Shown piece after piece: positions 17,738 to 25,106 of a DNA stretch of 43,747 nucleotides. Under the pieces are notes generated by a model. It was not told where the DNA came from. It saw nothing but the letters and a program-made list of their open reading frames with translations, and ran no database searches. Numbering within the stretch: position 1 is the stretch's first letter; each line of letters begins with the position of its first letter. The stretch comes from an uncultured Sulfurimonas sp. (lineage in GTDB: Bacteria; Campylobacterota; Campylobacteria; Campylobacterales; Sulfurimonadaceae): assembly GCA_937900945.1 (NCBI GenBank), contig CALCGG010000232.1, positions 1-43,747 of the forward strand. Reading direction: 5' to 3'. Both the position numbers and the translations under genes were made by a program.

Positions 17738-18953
17738 TTTTTATAATCTCCAATATCTCATCAGCATTCTCTATTTTCTCATGCTTTAAAACAAATTCTC
17801 TTGCAATTTTAAGAGCCAGTGCTTCAGCCTTTGCTCTTAAAGTTTTATCTTTTATCCCTCTTATCTCTTCTACGCCTGCGACACCGTAAACTCTTCGTGC
17901 CATCTTGCAGCCCGCATATCCGACACTATCTCTTAAAATATTTTTTATAAATTTATTTTTGTAATTTTGCAGTGTAATATCATCCAAATACCCATCTACT
18001 AAAAGTCCTGAATTATGAGTTTTTTGCCAAAAATTTAAAAATTTCTCACTGAACTTCTCTAAAAATTCTTTAATAATTTTCAAAAGCCACTCTTGATACA
18101 TTTCATCATGGGTAACTATAGAGTGATGAATATAATTATTAACTAAGTTGGCTAAAAGTGCTCCGACATCAAAACCAAAAGGACCGACAAATGCAAATTC
18201 AGGATCAATCACATAAGTTTCATTCTCATTAATCATAATGGAACCCGTATGCAAATCACCATGTAAAAGAGCATCATTCTGTGTCATAAACTTATATTTC
18301 AGCTCTAAAACCTTCTCTTTAAACTCCATATCCGAAAAAAGTTTTTTTGCATCTGGATTATCTTTTACATTTTCATTATCGTTTGTTTCATGTTCCATAA
18401 AAGGAAAACTGAAAACCAAGTCTTCCGTTAATTTGCATAATTCTGTGTTGCCGTTAAACTTATCTATCAATTCTCTTTTTTCACTGCTGCTAAGAGAAAG
18501 GGAAGAGGTATAAAAAAGCATCGCTGCCATGTAGGTTGAGATGTGTTCGCTGAAGTTTTCATAGATGACTCTATTAATAAGACCTTTTCTCATAATGATA
18601 TGATTATCTAAAAATTCCATAACAACAAGACTCATATCTTCACTTGCATAGTACACAACAGGTATGAAATTTGGAAATATACTGTAAAACTTTTGCAGAG
18701 CTCTTATCTCATAGGTCATTCTCTCTCTTCCAAGGGGAAATTCTTCTCCTACACATCTGAGGTAAGGCACTGCCTGTTTGAGAATAAGAGCTTTTTTGGG
18801 ATTTTTAATAGAGCTAATTTTATAGACATAGTTTAAATTGCCATCCCCAATCTCAACCGCTGACAAATCATCTCCGCCGAAATAATCCATCACTTTTTTA
18901 ATATCTTTTAGATAATTTAAAACACTCTCTCTATTTAACTCTTTATACTCCAT
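17727..18953 (-). CDS. mtnK: 5-methylthioribose kinase
   Basis: MtnK phosphorylates 5-methylthioribose, released from methylthioadenosine by a nucleosidase, at C1. The 408-residue protein has the aminoglycoside-phosphotransferase-like kinase fold with the MtnK-specific forms of its motifs. These are GDGNLNYVYKI in the glycine loop, LKQAVPYLR for the ATP-contact Lys, the catalytic loop LLHGDLHTGSIM, and the metal site IDPEFAFVGPFGFDVGALLAN. Presence of a kinase implies the two-step nucleosidase/kinase route rather than MtnP. In this phylum MTA nucleosidase doubles as the futalosine enzyme MqnB, which is not in the window. metK lies 22 bp upstream. Confidence 0.95.
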   Translation of the reverse strand: MEYKELNRESVLNYLKDIKKVMDYFGGDDLSAVEIGDGNLNYVYKISSIKNPKKALILKQAVPYLRCVGEEFPLGRERMTYEIRALQKFYSIFPNFIPVVYYASEDMSLVVMEFLDNHIIMRKGLINRVIYENFSEHISTYMAAMLFYTSSLSLSSSEKRELIDKFNGNTELCKLTEDLVFSFPFMEHETNDNENVKDNPDAKKLFSDMEFKEKVLELKYKFMTQNDALLHGDLHTGSIMINENETYVIDPEFAFVGPFGFDVGALLANLVNNYIHHSIVTHDEMYQEWLLKIIKEFLEKFSEKFLNFWQKTHNSGLLVDGYLDDITLQNYKNKFIKNILRDSVGYAGCKMARRVYGVAGVEEIRGIKDKTLRAKAEALALKIAREFVLKHEKIENADEILEIIKSAR

Positions 18954-18975
18954 TGCACTTCCTATAGATATATAA

Positions 18976-20175
18976 CTATTTTAATTCTTTAAACATTTCC
19001 AAACTATCGAGTTTTTCCCATGGGTAATCACTTTGTCCAACCTGTCCGCGGGCTGCTACGTCTGCATAGAGAAAAGTTTCAGCACTTGGTTTATCCAGTC
19101 CGAATTTCTTAGTAATCCAATTTGGAGTCAATGAAAAGTTCTCACCCACAAATGTTGAGAGTTTATCATCGTCCATGCCGGGTATTACTGTTCCATAAGT
19201 ATCTACTGATACTGAAGTTGGTTTAGCTACACCAATCGCATACGAAAGCTGAACTGAACATTTTTTTGCTAAACCTGCAGCTACAATATGTTTCGCAACC
19301 CATCTAGCGGCATATAAACCACTTCTATCTACTTTTGTATAATCTTTACTTGACTGTGCTCCACCGCCAATGGGTGCGTATCCGCCAAAACTGTCAACAA
19401 TCAGTTTTCTACCTGTTAAACCGCTGTCATGTAAAGGACTGTGACTTACATATCTGCCGGTAGGGTTTAAATGAATGATTGTTTTCTTAGGGTCATATAG
19501 GTCAGTTGGCAGTCCAGCATCGTCAATGATACCTTGGAGAAGTTCTCTTACCTCTTTTATATCCATATTTTCATTAGATGGAGCAGACACAACTATAGTG
19601 TGGATAGACTGAGGTTCACAGTTTTCAAAATTTTCTTTCGTGCCATAATCAAGTGTAACCTGAGTCTTAATATCAACCCCAAGTTTATGATTGTGCTTAA
19701 GTGCATAGTGATACACTTTATCACAGAGAACTCTGGCATATGTTATAGCAGCAGGCATATAATCAGCTGTCTCATTCGAAGCATAACCAAACATGATTCC
19801 CTGATCACCTGCACCAGTTTCACCATCTTCTTGATCAACGCCCTGATTTATATCAGGTGATTGTTGATTTAAAAGCACTTGGACTTTAACTTCATCAGGA
19901 TATAAACATTGCTCTTTAGTAAAAGCACTTTTACCGTCATATCCTATGCCAATTAAAGCATCTTTAACGATTTCTTCATAATCTTTATCACTAAGATTTG
20001 CTTTAGATGTTACTTCACCACCGATTATTACATGCTTACCGGCTACAAACACTTCAGATGCAACTCTCGACTTAGAATCTGCGATTATTAATCTGTCAAC
20101 TATACTGTCTGCAATTATATCTGCACATTTATCCGGATGTCCCGGGCTTACTACTTCACTTGTAAATAAATACAT
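18976..20175 (-). CDS. metK: S-adenosylmethionine synthetase
   Basis: MetK makes SAM from ATP and methionine. The 399-residue protein has TSEVVSPGHPDKCADII at the N-terminus, GAGDQGIMFGYA, the P-loop-like GGGAQSSKDYTKVDRSG and PTSVSVDTYGT. A methionine-cycle housekeeping gene heading mtnK-mtnA and lsrK is a direct link between SAM synthesis and recovery of its leftovers. The 103-bp leader before it contains a stem-loop (20220-20244). I see no recognised SAM riboswitch. Confidence 0.99.
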   Translation of the reverse strand: MYLFTSEVVSPGHPDKCADIIADSIVDRLIIADSKSRVASEVFVAGKHVIIGGEVTSKANLSDKDYEEIVKDALIGIGYDGKSAFTKEQCLYPDEVKVQVLLNQQSPDINQGVDQEDGETGAGDQGIMFGYASNETADYMPAAITYARVLCDKVYHYALKHNHKLGVDIKTQVTLDYGTKENFENCEPQSIHTIVVSAPSNENMDIKEVRELLQGIIDDAGLPTDLYDPKKTIIHLNPTGRYVSHSPLHDSGLTGRKLIVDSFGGYAPIGGGAQSSKDYTKVDRSGLYAARWVAKHIVAAGLAKKCSVQLSYAIGVAKPTSVSVDTYGTVIPGMDDDKLSTFVGENFSLTPNWITKKFGLDKPSAETFLYADVAARGQVGQSDYPWEKLDSLEMFKELK

Positions 20176-20219
20176 ATATTTCCTTGAATTATTATCAGAT
20201 TATATAAATAACCTAGTTT

Positions 20220-20244
20220 GAGAAGTACTTTATCAATACTTCTC
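20220..20244. terminator. 8-bp stem-loop in the leader of metK
   Basis: GAGAAGTA (20220-20227) pairs with TACTTCTC (20237-20244) across a 9-nt loop. It lies between the ABM-domain gene and metK. On the minus strand the stem is followed by AAACTAGG, not a U-run, so it may be an attenuator, processing site or weak terminator. Confidence 0.4.
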
Positions 20245-20278
20245 TCATTTCATTTTAAAAGATATCACTCAAAAGAGC

Positions 20279-20566
20279 TTAACCTAAAACTTCTAGTTCA
20301 TCACTATATTTTTCTAAACAGTATGGTTCATAACTTGATTTGTAAACTTCATAATGAGCTGACGCTTTATGCCCGTCAAGGGCAGATTCATCTCTCCAAC
20401 TCTCATATGCCATAAATTTTTCAGGCTTGTTTTTATATTGAAATATTTCATAAAATATACAGCCGTCTTCTGCTTTACTTGGGTTTACCATGGCAGTTAA
20501 AAGCTTTTTCATCATTTGTATACCATCTGGTTTTGCTATAAAAGTTACTCTTTTTGTAATTGTCAT
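20279..20566 (-). CDS. ABM-domain protein (antibiotic biosynthesis monooxygenase fold; LsrG-like candidate)
   Basis: The 95-residue protein is one dimeric α/β-barrel (ABM) domain. Typical features are the first strand KRVTFIAKP, DGCIFYEIFQ, the KFMAYESWRDESALDGHKAS motif and the late HYEVYK. The fold covers small oxygenases, haem-degrading enzymes and LsrG, the phospho-AI-2 isomerase. Only the general fold can be read here. The LsrG idea comes from lsrK being in the same gene run. It has its own -10 box and stands at the head of the metK block. Confidence 0.85.
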   Translation of the reverse strand: MTITKRVTFIAKPDGIQMMKKLLTAMVNPSKAEDGCIFYEIFQYKNKPEKFMAYESWRDESALDGHKASAHYEVYKSSYEPYCLEKYSDELEVLG

Positions 20567-20595
20567 TTTTTTCTCTCTGTAAAGATTTCAGGGAG

Positions 20596-20601
20596 ATTAT
20601 A
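20596..20601 (-). promoter_or_regulatory. Candidate -10 box for the ABM-metK block
   Basis: On the minus strand GATATAATC contains TATAAT about 30 bp upstream of the ABM-domain start. No -35 consensus is visible. It faces away from the plus-strand -10 at 20622-20627, so the 88-bp gap is a divergent promoter region. Confidence 0.5.
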
Positions 20602-20621
20602 TCAAATTAATTCTCTTACAC

Positions 20622-20627
20622 TATAAT
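20622..20627 (+). promoter_or_regulatory. Candidate -10 box for the GlnD-like gene
   Basis: A TATAAT hexamer lies 28 bp upstream of the TTG start at 20655, with AGGA at 20643-20646 as the ribosome-binding site. It supports the TTG start. Confidence 0.5.
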
Positions 20628-20654
20628 ATTAGAAAATATTTTAGGACTTTAAAG

Positions 20655-23159
20655 TTGGATTTATTATTACAGATAGAAGATATTATAGAAAAAAATGGAA
20701 CAGATTTTGAACTATCCAAACTGTTTAAACAATTTATAAAAGAGTATAAAGAATCACTTCCGGAACTTTTTAAAGAGCATCAGGGTAAAGATTTTTTAGT
20801 TAAACATACTAGAAAACTTGATTCTATAATATCTTTGATGTATAAGACTATTCTTCGCAGAATGTTTGGAAACTACCTCCCCATGAGAGGTTCAATCCCC
20901 ATCGCTATCATTGCTCTTGGAAGTTACGGAAGAGAGCAGTTGTGTGTTCACAGCGATATAGACTTGCTTATAGTTTACGAAGATGTCGCCGGTTATAACA
21001 CACAGCTTATCATTGAAAAACTTTTTTATTTGGCTCTTGATTCTGGGCTCAAACTCGGACATCGTGTTCATGATACAAACGACCTTTTTAAAGCAGCCGG
21101 AGAAGATATCACTATACGAACTTCCTTAATGGAGTCAAGATTCATAACCGGCTCCACTTTTACATGGCATGCAACCGGCAAAGAGCTCAATAAAATCCGC
21201 CTTTACAATCAAAAAGAGTTTATTCTGGCTAAAGTCCAAGAAGCTCAGATTAGAAGAAAAAAATATCCCACTTCCATGCAGCCAAACATCAAAGAGAGTG
21301 TCGGAGGTCTTCGTGACGCGCAACTCATTACATGGGTAGCGCAAACCATATACGGGGTTGCAAATCTCAAAGATTTGAGTCAGGTTTTATTTAAGGATGA
21401 GGAGTATAAAGATTATCGTATAGCACTGGAACTTCTTTTTCGTGTCAGAAGTGCTCTGCACCTTATCAGCGGTAAACAGGAGGACAGACTTTTACTGGAG
21501 TACATGCCCGAAGTAAACCATATGCTTGGATTTAGTGATGAGCGTAAAATGGTTTCTAAAGTTTTAGAAGCACAGTGGCGCATAAGCAATTTCACTCAAA
21601 TCTTTGTAAAAAAAATGGTAAGGCCTTTTTTAGTTGACATGAGCAATATCGGTAAGTTTAAAAAGCAGCGCTTAGGTAAGGGAATCTATGAAAATGACTC
21701 AAGGATATTGGCTTCATTTAACTTAAAAATACAGCCTATCAACCATCTGCTTGAGCTTTTAGTTTGGCTTCCGGATAAAGATTATAACTTTGATGCCGGT
21801 TTTTTAAATCAGCTTACATACGCAAATATATCTCATCCATTGACTAAAAAAACATATTCCCTTTTAAAAGAACTTTTAAAAAAACAAAATATGTACTGTT
21901 TTTTACAACTTTTTTACGATGCCGGAATACTTCATAAGTTATTTCCAAACTTTCGAAAAGTTCTTCATCTGCCGCAGTTTGACGGTTATCACACTTACCC
22001 TGTTGATATTCACTCCATCAAATGTGTTCAAGCGCTTGAAAATATTAAAGAGCCATTTATCCAAAATCTATATGATGAATTCAGTGCTGATGAAAAACTT
22101 CTTTTGAAAGTAGTTGTACTTTTTCATGACACAGGCAAAGGGCGCACTCAAGACCATAGTGAGGTTGGAGCGAAACTGATAGTTCCTTTTGCAAGAAGGA
22201 TAGAGCTAAAAGAAGAGCTTTTAAACAGAGCAGTCACCTTAATAAAACATCATGTTCTTATGAGCAGTGTTGCATTTAAAGAAAATATACACAACGAAAA
22301 AACCCTTTATAAATTTATGTCAAATATAGGGGATTCTAAAAACTTACAACTTTTATATGTTCTTACTTACGCAGATGTAAATGGTGTCGGTGGAAATGTA
22401 TTTAACTCATTTAACTCTAAACTTTTGCGAGATTTATATGTAAGTGCTCTTGAAGTGTCACAAAACAGCAGTAGAATCACAGATGCAAAAAAAAGAATAA
22501 TCATAGAAAAAAGAGTTCAAAACTATGAAGAGTTCAAAACCCTGCCTAAACTTTTACAAACAAAACTCCTAAGAGTAGAATCAAATCTATTTTTCTTTAA
22601 ACACACACCGCTTGACATGATAAACATTGCAAAAACAGCACAAGAAACTAAAGAATATAGATATACCCTTAAGGCATCGGCATCACTTAGTATTGAGATT
22701 TATAGAAGAATTCCATTAAATATTGGTTATTTGTTGGCTACTCTTAGCCATTTGGACGTTGGTTCTATGGAAATCTTTACACTTTTTGATGATTTGAAAT
22801 ATTTTAAGATAGACTTTATTAAAAGTGCGGATGGAAATGAACTTGTAGATATAGAAAATATCATACAAAATGCTTTTGATATGAGCCGACATGTGGAGAT
22901 AAAAAATGTACATATCACAAAAGAGCAGATCAATATTGACTGTGAGCATTCGTTAACACATGCTGAGCTTAGCGTAAATACAACAAATCAAAGAGGTCTT
23001 TTAGCTTATATCATGAACAGTTTTGAAGAGTTAAATATAAATATTGTTACAGCCAAAATCCATAGTACAAAAAACAGGGTCAGAGACACCTTTTTAATGG
23101 GAAAACAAAACGATATATGCAATAATATCGATAAAATTTATGAACTACTAACAAAATAA
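20655..23159 (+). CDS. glnD: GlnD-like protein: nucleotidyltransferase, HD and ACT domains
   Basis: The 834-residue protein has the order of the PII uridylyltransferase/uridylyl-removing enzyme. The nucleotidyltransferase domain has GSYGREQLCVHSDIDLL at about 89-105, with both catalytic Asp residues. An HD phosphohydrolase domain carries FHDTGKGRTQDHSE near 490 and IKHHVLMS. ACT-like segments lie near 690-740 and 772-834 (TTNQRGLLAYIMNSF). It would sense glutamine and modify PII. It is somewhat short and the first ACT segment is degenerate, so the substrate may differ. The start is TTG, with AGGA 8 nt upstream. glmS, another glutamine-linked gene, follows after 18 bp. Confidence 0.85.
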   Translation: MDLLLQIEDIIEKNGTDFELSKLFKQFIKEYKESLPELFKEHQGKDFLVKHTRKLDSIISLMYKTILRRMFGNYLPMRGSIPIAIIALGSYGREQLCVHSDIDLLIVYEDVAGYNTQLIIEKLFYLALDSGLKLGHRVHDTNDLFKAAGEDITIRTSLMESRFITGSTFTWHATGKELNKIRLYNQKEFILAKVQEAQIRRKKYPTSMQPNIKESVGGLRDAQLITWVAQTIYGVANLKDLSQVLFKDEEYKDYRIALELLFRVRSALHLISGKQEDRLLLEYMPEVNHMLGFSDERKMVSKVLEAQWRISNFTQIFVKKMVRPFLVDMSNIGKFKKQRLGKGIYENDSRILASFNLKIQPINHLLELLVWLPDKDYNFDAGFLNQLTYANISHPLTKKTYSLLKELLKKQNMYCFLQLFYDAGILHKLFPNFRKVLHLPQFDGYHTYPVDIHSIKCVQALENIKEPFIQNLYDEFSADEKLLLKVVVLFHDTGKGRTQDHSEVGAKLIVPFARRIELKEELLNRAVTLIKHHVLMSSVAFKENIHNEKTLYKFMSNIGDSKNLQLLYVLTYADVNGVGGNVFNSFNSKLLRDLYVSALEVSQNSSRITDAKKRIIIEKRVQNYEEFKTLPKLLQTKLLRVESNLFFFKHTPLDMINIAKTAQETKEYRYTLKASASLSIEIYRRIPLNIGYLLATLSHLDVGSMEIFTLFDDLKYFKIDFIKSADGNELVDIENIIQNAFDMSRHVEIKNVHITKEQINIDCEHSLTHAELSVNTTNQRGLLAYIMNSFEELNINIVTAKIHSTKNRVRDTFLMGKQNDICNNIDKIYELLTK

Positions 23160-23177
23160 AATTTCAAAGGCTAATAC

Positions 23178-25031
23178 ATGTGCGGAATCGTTGGATACCT
23201 GGGGAAAAAAAATACTAAAGAAATTTTACTAGACGGACTCAAAGAGTTGGAATATCGCGGTTATGATTCTGCCGGTATTGCCGTTCTTCAAGACAATCAA
23301 TTTGACAGCTTTAAAGCTGTTGGCAAACTTGTCAACCTGGAAGAAAAAACAAAAGATTTTGTTACTGAGAATTTTGCTGTAGGTATCGGTCATACCCGCT
23401 GGGCAACCCATGGAAAACCTACCGAGCTCAATGCACATCCACATTTGGGAGACAGCTCTTATGTTGTGCATAACGGTATCATTGAAAATTATGCCACATT
23501 AAAAAAAGAGTTAATGGATGATGGTGTCAGGTTTTTGAGCCAAACAGATACGGAAGTTATTGTCCATCAATTTGAAAAAAATTTAAAGTCTGCAGAAAAT
23601 GCTTTTGAAGCTTTTGCCAAAACAATACATGAACTAAAAGGTGCCTATGCCATCTTGCTTGTCACAAAATCAGAAGATAAAACAATATTTTTCGCAAAAC
23701 ACGGTTCTCCTATGCTTGTTGGCATAAATGGTGAAAACAAGGTGAGCTCCCCAGAGCGAGAAGGTAGCCTGGGCTATGAAAAATATTTTGCATCTTCTGA
23801 TGCACCGCTTATCGGTCATTGCAGTGATGTTAATTATTTCGAAGATGGTGATTACGGCTATGTAACTGCTGATGAACTTGCTATTTTTTCCAAGAATGGA
23901 GATAAGAAAAAGCCAAATTTCTCCAAACTTTCAACAAATAAACTCTCAGCTCAAAAAGATGGGTATAGATTTTTCATGGAAAAAGAGATTTATGAGCAAA
24001 GTACAGTCATTGCTGATACTTTGATGGGAAGAGTCGGTGATGATGAGATTCTTTTTGATGAGATAGATTCATCCCTTTTTGATGGGATTCATGAGATAAA
24101 ACTCTCCGCTTGCGGAACTTCTTACCACTCAGCTCTAAGTGCTTCGTATCTTTTTGAGCGATATTCAAAAATAAAAACCTCAGTTGAAGTGGCAAGTGAA
24201 TTCAGATACCGTTCACCTGTCATGACCAAAGATACACTTTTTGTAGTAATTTCACAAAGCGGTGAAACTGCAGATACGCTTGAAACTTTAAAAATGGCAA
24301 AAGAAGCTGGGCTTAAAACTCTTGTAATCTGTAATGTTGACAATTCCTCTATGGTTCGTTTAGCAGATGCAACTATTTTAACCCGTGCCGGAATAGAAAA
24401 AGGGGTGGCATCAACAAAAGCATTTGCAACCCAAGTTGCAGTATTTTGGATGATGAGTCTCTATCTTGCAAAACTAAGAAATTCTCTTGAAGCCAATGAG
24501 ATAGCCAGACAAGTTTCCCTTTTAAGAGAAATACCAACATCTGTAAAAGTAACAGACGCTATGCATGAAAAAATAAAAAGATTGTCTAAAAGGTATCTTC
24601 ATGGGCATGGGTTTTTCTTTATAGGTCGAGATATATTCTATCCTCTTGCGTTAGAGGGTGCATTAAAACTCAAAGAGATCTCTTATCTTCATGCAGAGGG
24701 TTATCCAAGCGGCGAGATGAAGCATGGCCCAATCGCTCTGGCTGACCCTGAACTTTTTACAATCGCCCTGCTTCCCCAGCATCTTTTGTATGAAAAAGCA
24801 AAAAGTAATGTTGAAGAATTAAGCGCAAGAGATTCTACTATCTGTGCAATCAGTCCCATAGAGTTTGATAAAGCAGATGATTTCATCCAAACTACTGTAT
24901 GTAAGGACTACATGTTAGAGTTTTTTGAGATGATGGTTGTAGTTCAACTTTTCTCACTAGAGATTTCTGTTCGACTTGGCAATGATGTAGACATGCCAAG
25001 AAATCTGGCAAAAAGCGTAACCGTAGAATAA
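23178..25031 (+). CDS. glmS: Glutamine:fructose-6-phosphate aminotransferase
   Basis: GlmS makes glucosamine-6-phosphate from fructose-6-P and glutamine, the entry to peptidoglycan and LPS amino sugars. The nucleophile Cys2 is in MCGIVGYLG. The N-terminal glutaminase domain has RWATHGKP and HNGIIENY. Two SIS domains follow (ACGTSYHSALSASY and SQSGETADTLETL; later ALEGALKLKEISY). The C-terminus is the canonical RNLAKSVTVE. Length is 617, a little longer than E. coli. The extra residues lie at about 187-201 (SSPEREGSLGYE), between VGINGE and KYFASSDA, in a GC-rich stretch that looks inserted. Confidence 0.98.
   Translation: MCGIVGYLGKKNTKEILLDGLKELEYRGYDSAGIAVLQDNQFDSFKAVGKLVNLEEKTKDFVTENFAVGIGHTRWATHGKPTELNAHPHLGDSSYVVHNGIIENYATLKKELMDDGVRFLSQTDTEVIVHQFEKNLKSAENAFEAFAKTIHELKGAYAILLVTKSEDKTIFFAKHGSPMLVGINGENKVSSPEREGSLGYEKYFASSDAPLIGHCSDVNYFEDGDYGYVTADELAIFSKNGDKKKPNFSKLSTNKLSAQKDGYRFFMEKEIYEQSTVIADTLMGRVGDDEILFDEIDSSLFDGIHEIKLSACGTSYHSALSASYLFERYSKIKTSVEVASEFRYRSPVMTKDTLFVVISQSGETADTLETLKMAKEAGLKTLVICNVDNSSMVRLADATILTRAGIEKGVASTKAFATQVAVFWMMSLYLAKLRNSLEANEIARQVSLLREIPTSVKVTDAMHEKIKRLSKRYLHGHGFFFIGRDIFYPLALEGALKLKEISYLHAEGYPSGEMKHGPIALADPELFTIALLPQHLLYEKAKSNVEELSARDSTICAISPIEFDKADDFIQTTVCKDYMLEFFEMMVVVQLFSLEISVRLGNDVDMPRNLAKSVTVE
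23736..23780 (+). repeat. GC-rich in-frame insertion within glmS
   Basis: About 45 bp (25 G/C by hand count) interrupt an otherwise AT-rich gene at a point where E. coli GlmS runs straight from IGLGMGEN into FIASD. The DNA has an imperfect dyad (AGCTCCCCAG against CTGGGCT). A similar Pro-x-x-Glu-Gly peptide is found in the glycosyltransferase at 10509-10532. I interpret it as a small palindromic element that spread into coding sequence. Confidence 0.5.
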
Positions 25032-25040
25032 CTTTTTTTA

Positions 25041-25103
25041 ATTTCACTTTAAATTAATTTTTTATTAGCTAATATTATTAATTAATTTTATTAAAAGTGA
25101 AAT
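25041..25103. repeat. Long AT-rich inverted repeat between glmS and the diguanylate cyclase gene
   Basis: The outer arm ATTTCACTTT (25041-25050) pairs with AAAGTGAAAT (25094-25103). The next segment AAATTAATT (25051-25059) pairs with AATTAATTT (25080-25088), with a 5-nt bulge on one side. The centre holds the palindrome ATTAGCTAAT (25064-25073). The arm ends 3 nt before the start codon at 25107, so a folded RNA would cover the ribosome-binding region. It could be a glmS terminator, an operator or a translational control element. Confidence 0.6.
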
Positions 25104-25106
25104 AAC

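Noticed and set aside
20176-20278. SAM riboswitch in the metK leader
   Set aside because: Only a simple 8-bp hairpin is present. The space is too short and lacks the conserved cores of the SAM aptamer classes I know.
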